Source: Siphonodentalium dalli
Taxonomy: Eukaryota; Mollusca; Scaphopoda; Gadilida; Siphonodentaliidae
Assembly: GCA_032622095.1 (NCBI GenBank)
Contig: CP136064.1
Coordinates: forward strand, 125,041,605-125,105,604
Direction of reading: 5' to 3'
Length of the DNA stretch: 64,000 nucleotides
The notes beneath the pieces were generated by a model, which worked only from the letters and a program-made list of their open reading frames with translations, did no database searches and had not been told where the DNA came from. Numbering within the stretch: position 1 is the first letter of the stretch; every line of letters begins with the position of its first letter. A program made the translations under genes and the position numbers. Below, piece after piece: positions 12,791-23,856 of this stretch.

Positions 12791-15700
12791 TCATGTATCA
12801 TCTGGCATGGGTGCCGAGACGTATTTGGCGTGTAATTCCGTTTCTATATTGGACATTACACCATGATTTAAAAGCATAATGTAAAATTTCGATTATGACT
12901 GAGGCATTATTGTATACACCATTTATCACACTTCTTTCCTACCTACTTCATTATCTTTCCTACGTATTTCATTATCTTCTCCCTTCTCCTCCATCTTTCT
13001 TATTCCTGCACTCGCTTAACTAACTTCCCAACATTTATTTGAAAACACAGAACAATATTCAAATTCCCGTCCTCTTTACCCTGTAGCTGTCTGTATTGAC
13101 ACTCGGGGTAACACATTTCTAGAGGAAAGGATTTTTATAAAAGCCATAGGCTCATGGCTTGTTATCCAATCCTCATTTGAACTATTTGTTTTTTCTATAT
13201 GTATAATTGTCAATGTTATGTTCTGTTCTTCGTTCAAATAAATATTGTTTACATGCACTAATGTTCTGGCCATACATGCAGCAGTCCATCACACATGGCA
13301 AACGTTGCATAATATAGTGTGTCATAAAAGCACAAGCGGCGTCGTCGACAGCTGGATCAGTACATAATATCTCTGTAATTAAAAAGTGACTGTATATGTC
13401 GGGCATTTGCCAGATGTCAACTGTCAAACAGCTGGCAATATTCCACCATACAATCAGTCGTTCGTATCATTTATTTTCCAAATGGTATATACATCTACAG
13501 TACACAATACACATAAACGAAGTCACGTACAATGTACTATATGTACTAATATCGAATTCCAATATTTATCATTGTGAAATGTGATACAGACAGCTGTTAA
13601 CGACGATTTGTCTGAAGCGTTATACCTGACAAACTTGCATAAGTAACTGAACATATAGCTTAAAGGGAGTTAAGGGACTCTGTGGTGGGTTCTTGCGAAA
13701 TAACATAAACGTCTTTAAAATAACTACCACCAACAAGTATATAGATTGAATTTGTTCTGATTTACATTAGTAATAACTCTCAACTAATGATATTTTGCAT
13801 TTCAAAACGATTGTGATTTAAACGTTATTGTTACAGTGAATTACATATATAAGTCAAATAAGTTCAATAAGATAACAAAGTTTAATCATAACTTGACGGT
13901 AAACTTTGGAATAGGTCAAAGCATTGACAAATAGTGTAAACAATCATATTCAGATTAAAATATTTTAACTCTTTACACGTTTAGCGATGTGTGTTGGCAA
14001 ATCACTGTAAAAGTGCTGTGTAAATACACAAATTTATTTCAACAAGTGGAATTTCGCATACTCTTCTTAGTAGTGAATGGTGATGCTTTTACAATTTTTT
14101 TTATATTTTTGGCACATTTACATACTGCGAGTACATTTGTTCCCTTCTAATATGTTGGAGTGGGAAATGAAAAATAGCTTATCATGCATCTATACTAGTT
14201 AGCTGATGCAGAATTATAAATAAACGCGGAAGTAATTTGGAGATAATTACTATTCGTTATTTATCCGGATTTCCAATTGAGTGGACGAAGGCCGCCAATC
14301 GTACGAGATCCCTGTATTTATAATTATTTGGGAACCCGGAGGATGCTGGTCAGTATGCGATAACGAGATTTTATTTCTCGCTCCGAGAGAATATCACAAT
14401 CAGGTAATTTTTGTTACATAGGATTCGGGCAATTTTACGCCGCTCTCTGCCATGCTACAGTACCAGTCAAAAGAAGTGGCATATTAAGCGCGCTATTCTC
14501 GTGCCCAATATCGCAATAATATTGCAAGTGGAAACGCTTATAAGCGCGCCGCTTGCGATAGTATTGCAATATTTTGCGCTTAATATCGCAATATTTCTCG
14601 CTTAATATTGCGCTCAACATTTTAGTCGGATAGTTTTGCCCGATATAACATTAGTTCCAAATGCCGGACAAATACTGTCAAGCTAATCACGTAAGTTTCA
14701 AATCGCGACAACTTCACCATGTGCATGCGTAGGAGATCCCGGGCAAAATCACTCTTATATTTGAGTTGAGGAATATTCACCCAAATCCAAGATGGCGCCC
14801 AAAAATGGTGGACAGATCACGGAAACTCATCATATTCACAAATACCGAGGCAAAATAATTTCCTTAATTCTCATCCAAGAAATAGTCTCCAAAATCCAAG
14901 ATGGCGGCTAAAATGGCGACCGACATTTGAAAACGCATCGCTATTCTTTTACTTTGTTTACAATGAGCGCTACTGTTACGCGATTTCCACACATATTTAC
15001 ATGTTTATACGGAATATTGATATGGATTGATACCCACAGCCAAACAATCCATACTTTCAAATTATAATTTCCACTTTGGCATAATATCAACATGTGCAGA
15101 CGAAACGGTACTTACATATAAGCTATCGATTCCATTTTAAAGTCGCATTTCGAAATTATTTTTTTCGTGAGTACCGATAATGTCCTTAAACGTAAGTACA
15201 TCGAATAGTCATATTATGATTTGCAAGATCCAGAACAACTACCTGAACTGAGTCTGATAAGTCACATTCATAACTAACTATTAATCTATCTCGCTGACAC
15301 CAACAAAGTATTATACACTTCCTAGGGTAATGTCCCTAGAACCAGAACGTTTGACAGAATCAATATTGCGGTGTCCATCCCACAATATTGCTCCAACAGC
15401 TGCGGATCTGTTATTTTAGGCAAGATTCCAAGATACGAACATGGTACAATATATAATAAATGATCTGCCACAAATGGGATTTCAGCGTCATCTTGCGAAA
15501 TAAATCAGTGAGAGTACTAGCTTCCAGAACGTCCTCTCTATCTACGTCTTTCTCGGCATTGGTGATCTGAGAGGATAATCACACATGCGTCTGGTGCTCT
15601 TTCCAGTTAATGAGCCACTTCTCAATACATGTATATCATTTGTGAATTCACAAACGCAATGAGGTACCTGGACAACTGTTGTAGTGTTTCGGAGGCTGTT

Positions 15701-16340
15701 GGCTTTCTCTTTCTCTAGACGAATGCATCCCTGCTAACATAATAGAAGACCACAATGTCGCATTGGGAAACAGAAAGCAATTGTGAGATTGACGTAGCAG
15801 AGAAAACATACGAAGAAAGACAAACAGAAGAAATATCGTAATTTTGAATATAGAAGACAGAATAGAAGGTGAAATATGGAAGATTAATGCTTTTAGGAAT
15901 GAGAAAATTAAACTAACAGAGGAAGACCGTCTCAGTCTTTGGAACATGCATGTGGACGTTTTATTAAAGAATCTTATTACCTTATGCGTAACAGTATGAG
16001 TTCTCTCAATAAGATAAACTAGATTATAATGAAGGCAGTGAGGAAAATAGTAAAAGATCGATTCTGTGCTCATAGAAAACAGTTAATGCATACTTTGGCA
16101 TAAGCACACCTGAAGAAGATTCATTGTGATGTTTTCGATTGTTTACATTTAATTCAAATCAACACATGCATGTATGCACATCGTAGTCTTATAGTGGAGT
16201 GCGCATGCCCGAGCGATAACACGGCCGTTAAAACTAAGCATACAATTCCGCTATAAAAGTGCAATTTCATGTGATAATCGTATATACATTCCCGGACATC
16301 TTATTTCTCATGTGCTCATGGAAACATACATGGACTATAT
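12791..16340. other. Intergenic DNA with scattered low-copy features
   Basis: No gene could be supported. The interval holds a palindromic AT-rich patch (listed separately, 14500-14625), two YY1-like AAGATGGCG words (about 14791 and 14884) in a sequence resembling 24.27-24.45 kb, and a short plus-strand frame (about 15820-15995). That frame reads in part TEEDRLSLWNMHVDVLL, has stops on both sides and was not assigned. Confidence 0.4.
14500..14625. repeat. Imperfect inverted repeat of ATATCGCAATA-type words
   Basis: Words such as CCAATATCGCAATAATATTG and their inverses recur around a GCGCGCC centre. They also repeat directly in the right half (AATATCGCAATATTT). It could extrude as a hairpin. 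No TIR-type ends or target duplication were identified, so the origin is unclear. Confidence 0.4.
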
Positions 16341-16412
16341 GGACTGACAAAACTATAAAATTCGTGAGTTTTATCACCAGTTGAATTCTTAACTCTGAAC
16401 ATTCAAATCCGT

Positions 16413-16453
16413 AGCCCCGCCCACAACAACAAAAACATTGTCAAAGATGGCGG
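16413..16453 (+). promoter_or_regulatory. GC box and YY1-like site at the LINE ORF1 start
   Basis: CCCCGCCC lies at 16415-16422 and AAAGATGGCGG at 16443-16453, where the ATG inside the YY1-like word is the ORF1 start codon. Human L1 is known to depend on a YY1 site of this type near +13 of its 5' UTR. Function here is inference from sequence alone. Confidence 0.4.
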
Positions 16454-17862
16454 ACACCCACAACGATGAAAACGTGAATCAACATGAAACATCAGCACTA
16501 GTTTATCAGGGTCTTGAAACAATTAATTGTGACTTTGACGAACAACTATGTCTACCTGAGGAAATGCATGAATTCGACCAATTCCAAAACCGGATTTCAA
16601 GTGCGGTGTTTAACTTCTCAGGACCCACACATTCCCACGACAATCACTCACATAATAATGAGATTAACTCGGAACATTCAATGAATGGAAATCGACCTAG
16701 TGACCATGCGTGCCCTGATTTTGGCCTGGATAGTATTTGTGGACTGAGCACTGATCAAAAGCTCGACAAAATTCTGAGTGTCTTACTACAAATGAGTATA
16801 GGCATGAAAACAATCTACGAAGTCGACAAAAAAGTATCAACAATGAGCCATAAATTGGACACTATTGAAAATTCAGTTCAATGCCTCACTGGACGAGTGT
16901 CAACATTGGAAGGCAACCAATCACAAATGGCATCCGACATCCAAAGATGTGACGCATCCCACGAAAGGATAAATACTGTCGTGATAGATTCAATTAAAAA
17001 TAAAGCTAAATTAGATCTGTTGGAAAAACGCACGCAATATATGATGGAGCAAGTCACAGATCTGAAATCGGATACTATGCAGAATGACCTAATTTTCACA
17101 GGCATAGTGGAATCAGAATCCGACAGTGTGTCGACAGAGGAAATTTTGTGCGATTTCATTCAGGATAAGTTGTATGTTTTTGATGTTGTTGAATTCGAAA
17201 CTGTGAAACGGATAGGGAAACCAACGGATGGAAAAGCAAGACCAATATTGGCAACATTTTGTAAATTCAAAGACCGAGAAAATATCAGGAAAAAGAGCGG
17301 TTCTCTCAAAAACACTAACTGTTACATAAACGAACACCACCCACAGGTCATAAATAACTACAGAAAGCAGGTACTCAATCCGATAGCTAAGGACGCACGG
17401 AACAAGGGACACAAAGCGCGAGTGGTTGCAGACAGATTATATATTGACAATAAACAATACCAAGCTGCAGGTAGACCGCACTATAGGTGTGACAGAGACT
17501 CTAAACAAGCTGTCCAAAACCCAGACCTCAATACACAGACAAATGACAATTCTGGGAATTATTCAAAAAATTATGCGAGTTATAATTCGCATACATGTGA
17601 CGGACAAAACCCACCGCCCAGTGGAAGTGGAAGGGGCGCACGACCCAAAACATTTCCTAGGGGAAATAACTCGCGAGGACATTCATACGGACGCAGAGTG
17701 TTGACTGGTAGAAGAACGACACAGAACAGTGGACAATTCAATCGACAAGACGAACGTAATGACAATGATCATGTTGTGACAACACATAATTACAATAACA
17801 ATACCGTTAACACGAGACAAGTTGCCAAACAAAGTCGCGACTCAGTCGACACGCACCTATAG
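16447..17862 (+). CDS. LINE ORF1 protein (coiled coil, RRM, CTD)
   Basis: This is a 471-residue RNA-binding chaperone-type protein expected to coat the LINE RNA. I start it at the ATG at 16447 (context AAGATGG); the frame is also open from a TTG three codons earlier. Residues ~1-100 are acidic and His/Asn-rich. Residues ~100-200 form a heptad-rich coiled coil (for example LDKILSVLLQM, KLDTIENSV). Residues ~213-300 resemble the RRM of L1-type ORF1p (NDLIFTGI, then KRIGK, RPILATF and an FKDRENIRKK segment). Residues ~300-338 match the C-terminal domain pattern (YRKQVLNPIAKDARNKGHKA, then ADRLYIDN). The tail (~340-471) is Asn/Gly/Arg/Ser-rich and basic, with no CCHC knuckle, and is longer than in human L1 ORF1p. 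Its TAG stop (17860-17862) lies in frame with ORF2. Confidence 0.88.
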   Translation: MADTHNDENVNQHETSALVYQGLETINCDFDEQLCLPEEMHEFDQFQNRISSAVFNFSGPTHSHDNHSHNNEINSEHSMNGNRPSDHACPDFGLDSICGLSTDQKLDKILSVLLQMSIGMKTIYEVDKKVSTMSHKLDTIENSVQCLTGRVSTLEGNQSQMASDIQRCDASHERINTVVIDSIKNKAKLDLLEKRTQYMMEQVTDLKSDTMQNDLIFTGIVESESDSVSTEEILCDFIQDKLYVFDVVEFETVKRIGKPTDGKARPILATFCKFKDRENIRKKSGSLKNTNCYINEHHPQVINNYRKQVLNPIAKDARNKGHKARVVADRLYIDNKQYQAAGRPHYRCDRDSKQAVQNPDLNTQTNDNSGNYSKNYASYNSHTCDGQNPPPSGSGRGARPKTFPRGNNSRGHSYGRRVLTGRRTTQNSGQFNRQDERNDNDHVVTTHNYNNNTVNTRQVAKQSRDSVDTHL

Positions 17863-20800
17863 GACTGCCCGGGAGTGACCCAAATTGGCTCACTTAATAT
17901 TTTGTCTCTAAATGTATGCGGACTGATGTCCAAACTGAACGATCCGGAATTCTTGGATTATATCAATAACTATGACATCCTTTTGTTTCAGGAATCAAAA
18001 ACGGACGAAATTGACTCTATAATAATTGACGGTTTCAAAATAATAGGTGTGAAAAACAGATTTAAAACAGCAAGATATAGGTCAGGGGGTATTTGTACAG
18101 CCGTCAGGGAAACTTTGGCCAATTACTTCACACACATTGACGATAAATGCGAAACTGTGCTCTGGTGTATGTACAAATACAACAAAAATGCGTATGTCTT
18201 TGGTAATACATACGTCCCTCCGGATAACTCTAAATACTTTAAAGATAATACTTTCGATAACCTCCATCTTTCCATTCTTGAGAAAACTATCAACTTTGAT
18301 AACGTTTTAGTGGCCGGGGACTTTAATGCCCGGACGGGTACTCTGACCGATAATGAACACGCAAAGGGGATAATAGACAAGTTCAAGGTGACAAACGTTA
18401 CGGTAGACAGACTGAACCCAGACAGTACTTCAAATGCAAGCGGTGTCAAGCTCATGCATGCGTGCCGGGAAACCAATCAGCTTATCTTAAACGGCCGACT
18501 AGGTGACCCCTCGTCCAAATTTACCTGTAACAATGTAAGCGTAATTGACTATGTGATCGCTTCGCCGCATATGATACCACGGGTGACCGAATTAATCGTG
18601 GATGAGTTTAACTCACTTCACTCTGATGTACACAGAGGACTCATAGTAAAGTGTAACCTACATTCCATTCTCAGCAGTAGAAATCAATACGCGTCAAAAC
18701 ATCACGTGACCAAAACAAAAGCAAAGGCGACCAATAGCAGGAGCGCCTTTCGAAAATGGGACGCACACACGACTGAGCAATTCACAAAGAATTTAGACTT
18801 AGGTGAAATTTGTCAGTTAACGAATACAATTAATAATTTGCGTTCACAAAATACAAAACAGGTTGACGTTGATATAATCTCAGATCGTATTGGAGATCAA
18901 TTTTTCAAATCACTGGACAAATTTCGAAGAGAAAATAAATCAAATGGACAAAACAATAACCAAACGACTAAGTACAATAAGCACAGACCCTGGTTTGCCA
19001 GGGACTGTCAGTCAGCCAGAACAACCTACCGGAAAACGCGAAAGAAGTATAAGAGATATCCAACTATTATACATAAAGAGTTGGTGACTCAAACTCGAAA
19101 GCAGTACAAACTTGCCCTAGTTAATAGCAAGTTACAACACAATCATAAAATAAGAGCAAAAGTACATAAGGCCCGCGTATCCTCCACCAGGGAGTTTTGG
19201 AAATTTATAAACGAACTCGAACCTAATCGGAAAGAAAAGCCTATGCCAAACATTGATGAATTCCAAGATTTCTTTGAATCTGAAGAAAAAAATGCCTCCG
19301 AAAACGACACTCACGAAGAGCATATCCCTGACATAGAACAATTAGTCGGGATAGATAACTCTACATTGTCAATTCCCATATCAATCGAAGAGGTGCGTAG
19401 CGCAGTTAGTAAATTGAAAATCGGCAAATCGCCCGGAATTGATAATATAACGAACGATTATATAAAAAAATCTGCAACACTATTTGAAAATACTTATGTG
19501 GAGTTTTTCAATCTTATCCTTGATAGTGGATTAGTACCTCATACCTGGACAGAAGGGATAATCCACCCAATTTACAAACATAAAGGCGACTGTTTAGACC
19601 CAAATAACTACAGAAAGATTACACTCTTAAGCTGTCTATCAAAACTATTCTCGAGCATTCTGAACAGTCGACTTAATTTATTCCTGTACTTGAATAACAT
19701 ACAAACAGAATGTCAGGCCGGATTCCGTAAAGGCTACTCAACAGCAGATCATATCTTCTCCCTGTATACCATAAGGGAGTTACTTAAAGCTAAGAAAGAA
19801 CGCCTGAACTTTTGTGCTTTTATTGATTTTTCAAAAGCTTTTGACTCGGTATGGCGAGCAGCTTTATGGCAGAAACTGATTAAATATAAAATAGATGGGA
19901 AAATCCTTGCAGTTATAAAAGCATTGTATAATAACCTGAAACTCTGTATTCGCACGAAAACGCACGAATCAAGCTTCATCAACAGTAGTGTGGGCCTAAA
20001 ACAGGGAGACAACTTATCACCTCTGCTATACGCCCTATACGTCAACGATATCGAAAGCTCACTGAAAAAATCAGGTTATAATGGTATAGATATATCAGAT
20101 TTCGACAGCGAGTTTTACATAAAGCTCTTTATCCTGATATATGCGGACGATACTGTCCTACTGGCACATTCAGCCGATGATCTCCATTATGCCCTTCACA
20201 AATTCTCTAACTACTGTAAGCAGTGGAAACTAGATATCAACGTAACAAAAACTAAAGTACTAATATTTGGAAGAAACTGCAAGAAAAAACATAATAATAT
20301 TTTTAAAATCGGCAACAATAACATTGAAACAGTGAAAGATTATACATATTTAGGAACTACCTTCCATAGAAATGGCTCCTTCTCTCTTGATAGAAACATG
20401 CGCTGCGAAAGAGCTAAAAAAGCGATGTACGCATTACTTAATAAGAAGAGATCCAATAGCTTAACTGTAGAGAGCACACTCGAAGTTTACGAAAAATCAA
20501 TTGTCCCGATTCTAACATACGGAGCAGAGATTTGGTCATTCGAAAACCAATCCTGCTTCCAGAAAATAGAACTATGGTTTCTAAAATTTTTGCTCAATCT
20601 GAAAAAATCTACACCTTCAGCATTCGTGTATGGGGAACTGGGAATATTCCCCATCACTATGAAAATCAAATTAAGAAATTTAACGTACTGGGGAAAACTT
20701 ATACAAATGAACTGCAATAGGCTACCATTTATACTGTATTATATATTATTCACTTATTACAACTCATCTAACGTTAACAACCCATGGATTGCAAATGTGC

Positions 20801-21324
20801 ATAAACTGTTAAATGAACTTGGAATGGGGGGTATATGGATCAACCACACATTATCTAGTCTCGACAGATTTAAGAAGTCGGTCAAGTGTAGGCTGGAAGA
20901 CCAATTCATTCAAGAATGGAGAGGTACAATGTGTAATTCAAATAAGTATGCCTTTTACCGAATTATAAAACACGACTTCACCAAAGAGAAATTCCTCTCT
21001 TTCGTGAAAAACGACACCGTCCAAATACTTCTGAAATTTCGTACCCGCAACCACCACTTACCAATCGAATCTGGTTCATGGATTAACTCAGATTATTCCG
21101 ATAGACTATGTACTCTATGCGGTACAAATATAGGGGACGAATTCCACGTAATATTGCAATGCCCGTGTTTAAAAGACCTGCGAGTCAAATACATACACAA
21201 ATATTATTATTGTCGACCAAATACCATCAAATTAAGTGAACTTTTTAACTGTAAACGACATAAAACCTTGAAAAACCTATCTCTTTTCATTAGACGGGTC
21301 CTGATTTTATTCAAAAACTCCTGA
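17863..21324 (+). CDS. LINE ORF2 protein (APE endonuclease, reverse transcriptase, zinc knuckle)
   Basis: This is the target-primed reverse transcription enzyme. The frame is continuous with ORF1 after its TAG. Numbering below starts at the GTG at 17875 (1149 codons). The endonuclease spans ~1-260: SLNVCGL with the conserved Asn (~13), FQESKTDE with the catalytic Glu, VAGDFNARTG (~145), IDYVIASP (~222) and SDVHRG (~250). The RT spans ~510-800: IGKSPGIDN (~516), FIDFSKAFDSVW (A motif, ~649), GLKQGDNLSPLLY (B), IYADDTVLLAHS (catalytic YADD, ~757) and YLGTTF. The C-terminus carries C-X2-C-X8-H-X4-C (CTLC...FHVILQC, ~1079-1096). No RNase H is seen. The first ATG (17926) falls after the Asn codon, so a normal AUG start would remove an essential part of the endonuclease. 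The true N-terminus is therefore uncertain. Confidence 0.92.
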   Translation, partial: DCPGVTQIGSLNILSLNVCGLMSKLNDPEFLDYINNYDILLFQESKTDEIDSIIIDGFKIIGVKNRFKTARYRSGGICTAVRETLANYFTHIDDKCETVLWCMYKYNKNAYVFGNTYVPPDNSKYFKDNTFDNLHLSILEKTINFDNVLVAGDFNARTGTLTDNEHAKGIIDKFKVTNVTVDRLNPDSTSNASGVKLMHACRETNQLILNGRLGDPSSKFTCNNVSVIDYVIASPHMIPRVTELIVDEFNSLHSDVHRGLIVKCNLHSILSSRNQYASKHHVTKTKAKATNSRSAFRKWDAHTTEQFTKNLDLGEICQLTNTINNLRSQNTKQVDVDIISDRIGDQFFKSLDKFRRENKSNGQNNNQTTKYNKHRPWFARDCQSARTTYRKTRKKYKRYPTIIHKELVTQTRKQYKLALVNSKLQHNHKIRAKVHKARVSSTREFWKFINELEPNRKEKPMPNIDEFQDFFESEEKNASENDTHEEHIPDIEQLVGIDNSTLSIPISIEEVRSAVSKLKIGKSPGIDNITNDYIKKSATLFENTYVEFFNLILDSGLVPHTWTEGIIHPIYKHKGDCLDPNNYRKITLLSCLSKLFSSILNSRLNLFLYLNNIQTECQAGFRKGYSTADHIFSLYTIRELLKAKKERLNFCAFIDFSKAFDSVWRAALWQKLIKYKIDGKILAVIKALYNNLKLCIRTKTHESSFINSSVGLKQGDNLSPLLYALYVNDIESSLKKSGYNGIDISDFDSEFYIKLFILIYADDTVLLAHSADDLHYALHKFSNYCKQWKLDINVTKTKVLIFGRNCKKKHNNIFKIGNNNIETVKDYTYLGTTFHRNGSFSLDRNMRCERAKKAMYALLNKKRSNSLTVESTLEVYEKSIVPILTYGAEIWSFENQSCFQKIELWFLKFLLNLKKSTPSAFVYGELGIFPITMKIKLRNLTYWGKLIQMNCNRLPFILYYILFTYYNSSNVNNPWIANVHKLLNELGMGGIWINHTLSSLDRFKKSVKCRLEDQFIQEWRGTMCNSNKYAFYRIIKHDFTKEKFLSFVKNDTVQILLKFRTRNHHLPIESGSWINSDYSDRLCTLCGTNIGDEFHVILQCPCLKDLRVKYIHKYYYCRPNTIKLSELFNCKRHKTLKNLSLFIRRVLILFKNS

Positions 21325-21530
21325 GGCATACTATATACGTAATACATTAAAATCCGACATTTGCACAACCATGGGCTGTTCTCAATCAACTGTATTATTA
21401 TAATATGTGTAATTTTCAACGCGCACCACTTTTGTAATTTGCACAGAAATTATATGCACTATATTCCACCGAGCTCTATTGTGTCATATTTGACGATTTG
21501 AGTGAATAAATAATTGAATATAATAACAAT

Positions 21531-22770
21531 TCCATTTAAAAAATGTTTTATTTCGTGTATATGCAATCGTTTCTCTGTAACGAAGTACCGAACACGGGCA
21601 CTTTTTAGCCCAAGTGATGCACATTAATTGGAAAATGCATGCATGTTAAACTTTGATGTACATGTTGATAATGTTGTGGAAATGGGGCATCTCGCGCCCG
21701 CGCAAAAATAATATGTAATCAATTTGGAGACAACCTAAAGTAGAAATAACGGTCAATTTATTTTATTTTATTTTATTTTAGTTCATATATCCACAGTTTT
21801 AGGGCATAATTGGTCTGTCATGAAAATTTAAATTCCTAGATACAGTGTGCAACTGACATGTTCCGAGTTATCCAAAATGATCCGAAGGAGAGGGTCCGGG
21901 AATTTGATCTAGAAGACCGTTAGAAATTTTTACATACCTACTAATTATATATCATTTTCATTGAAAAAATAATAAGATTTTGAGCTTAAATACGCCATGT
22001 GGTCATTTAATAGCATAGCCGGGTTGTGTTTGACGGGCGAAGTTAGAAATTATCAATCTAAACCTCTCTATCGTCGTGGTTTGTATCACACGAACGAGAT
22101 GTGCGCGAGTCGAGTCAGGACCGCATGGGTGTCCAACAGAGATATGAACCATTTGTAACCAAGACTAGTTCGGTTGATTAATCATCTGACTGCCCAGACA
22201 TCCGGAATTACGGTCGGAGCTACTTATCCTGTTAGAATGGCGTTCCTTCGGACGTAATCGCCCTTGGATACGTCCTGTAATGTGGCGGGCTAATCCGTGG
22301 ATCGCGATATTTCGTGCTCAACTAATTGGGAAGTATTTGGTTTTTGATAATGTTTTATGTGGACGCATACGATTATGTCGCTCACATGAACTTGAATCAT
22401 TCATTAGTTGTGCCGTCTTCGATATATATACATGTACCTGAACCCCTCTGATTGCCTCAGCCGATATGATGTATGGCGCAAAAGGTCGCGATGGCCAAGC
22501 TGCATCGATTTAAAATAAGTTTTTCATTTCATAAGTTGTTCCGTTTCAATGATTTACTCAGACTGGTATGTTATTTTGTGTTACACATTGAAAAAACGTT
22601 CCGCACATATATAAGCCGAATGACCGCGTACATGTAGTCGCAAGATTCACGTGTGTCAGATGCTTTCCCTGGCAATATAGTAACACACGTTGCACATACG
22701 CGTAACTGAACATGGCTAGCTGTTATCGCAATTGGCCTCTTGCCCTCTGCTCTTCTTATATACTCAAGCC
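21531..22770. other. Intergenic DNA, nothing recognised
   Basis: It contains a short (TTTTA)n tract (about 21757-21780) and otherwise unique-looking AT-rich sequence. The 89-codon minus-strand frame at 22571-22840 has no recognisable family. Confidence 0.4.
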
Positions 22771-22773
22771 TGT

Positions 22774-23856
22774 CAGTTATGTTTCGTTCTCGGCTGGCAG
22801 TGAACAGTCTGTGGTTGATGCTGTGGCTGCAGTGGAACAATGCGTCTTGGAAGTTAAGGAATGGATGTTTCTTAACAAACTTAAGTTAAATGACGACAAG
22901 ACTGAAATGATAGTCATAGGAACCACGAAACAGCTAAATAAAATAAACTCTCCTCTTGTTATAAAAATCAATTCTAATTCAATTTCTGCAAGTGAATGTA
23001 TTCGCAACCTTGGAGCGATCTTCGATGCCAATATGACCATGGAGTCGCATGTTAATAAACTACCACTTGAGAAACATAGGAAGAATAAGGAAATACTTGA
23101 TTCTATCGGCGACTAAATCAATTGTCCAATCCTTGGTCAGCAGTAAGCTGGACTTCATGAATGCGTGCTTATTTGGCATCACTGGCACTCTAATGACGAA
23201 GTTACAGAAAGTTCAGAAGACTGCTGCCAGGATTGTGGCCCGGGTGCCCAGGAGGACTGATATGAGTCCAGTGCTGCGGGATCTTCACTGGCTTCCTGTG
23301 CCGTACAGGATTGAATTTAAAATTTTGTTGTTAACATTCCGAGCGGTCGAAGGAACGGCACCATATTATATAAAGGAACTAGTTAATCTAAGGCAACCAT
23401 CCGGTTCGATACAGAAGAGATCAGACTTCTTATACTTCCTAAGTCCAGCCATCGCACGATAGGGGATAGAGCTTTCTGTGTTGCCGCTCCCACCTTGTGG
23501 AACAATCTTCCCGACGATCTCAGACATATTAGTGATGTTTTAGAATTCCGCAAACTTTTAAAAACTCACCTTTTAAAAATTGCATATGGAGTCAACTGAC
23601 TTAATCTTACCGTTAATGGATGTTTATGATTTTTATTTCTCAAACTGACTTTTAACTACAGATGTATTTTGAGCATCTTTTTTGTTTTAGGATTCGCGTA
23701 TCTCTTTGATTCAGTCATTTTAACCCTCACGTATTTCTTATCCAATCTGTTTTATTGTATATATACTTTTATCGATTCTTTTATGTAACAGCGCCTGCAA
23801 ATACAATTATGTTGTGGGTTAGGCGCTATACAAATGTAAATAATAATAATAATAAT
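22774..23856 (+). pseudogene. 5'-truncated L2/CR1-type LINE, 3' part of ORF2 plus tail
   Basis: Coding similarity begins inside the RT after the catalytic motif (YVSFSAGSEQSV, then WMFLNKLKLNDDKTEMIVIG) and continues through a hydrophilic segment (NLGAIFDANMTM). It shifts frame near 23050 into SIVQSLVSSKLDF...NACLFGI and RIVARVPR, then LHWLPVPYRIEFKILLL. After a second shift near 23460 it ends with APTLWNNLPDDLR and FRKLLKTHLL. The 3' end keeps the 'GGCGCTATACAAATGTAAAT' plus (AAT)n tail of the type known in L2 and CR1 relatives. At least two frame breaks and a 5' truncation make it inactive. Confidence 0.88.

Larger units (their letters stand above)
16350..21530 (+). mobile_element. Non-LTR retrotransposon (LINE), both ORFs open
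   Basis: The layout is a short 5' region, ORF1, a single in-frame TAG, ORF2, and a ~200-bp 3' UTR with an AATAAA at 21505-21510 and an AT-rich tail. Both ORFs are uninterrupted over 4.8 kb, so the copy is young. The upstream limit is a guess, since no target duplication was found by eye. A GC box (CCCCGCCC, 16415-16422) and a YY1-like AAAGATGGCGG overlapping the ORF1 start suggest an internal promoter close to ORF1. The APE endonuclease, lack of an RNase H and C-terminal zinc knuckle place it broadly in the Jockey/CR1/L2-like radiation. The exact clade was not determined. A related 5'-truncated copy lies on the minus strand at 47.05-48.61 kb. Confidence 0.9.

Noticed and set aside
15648-16073. 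141-codon minus frame rich in Phe/Leu/Ser
   Set aside because: Hydrophobic composition is the complement of an A/G-rich plus strand; no membrane-protein pattern or splice context.
17113-17412. Minus-strand frames antisense to LINE ORF1
   Set aside because: Shadows of the plus-strand coding frame.
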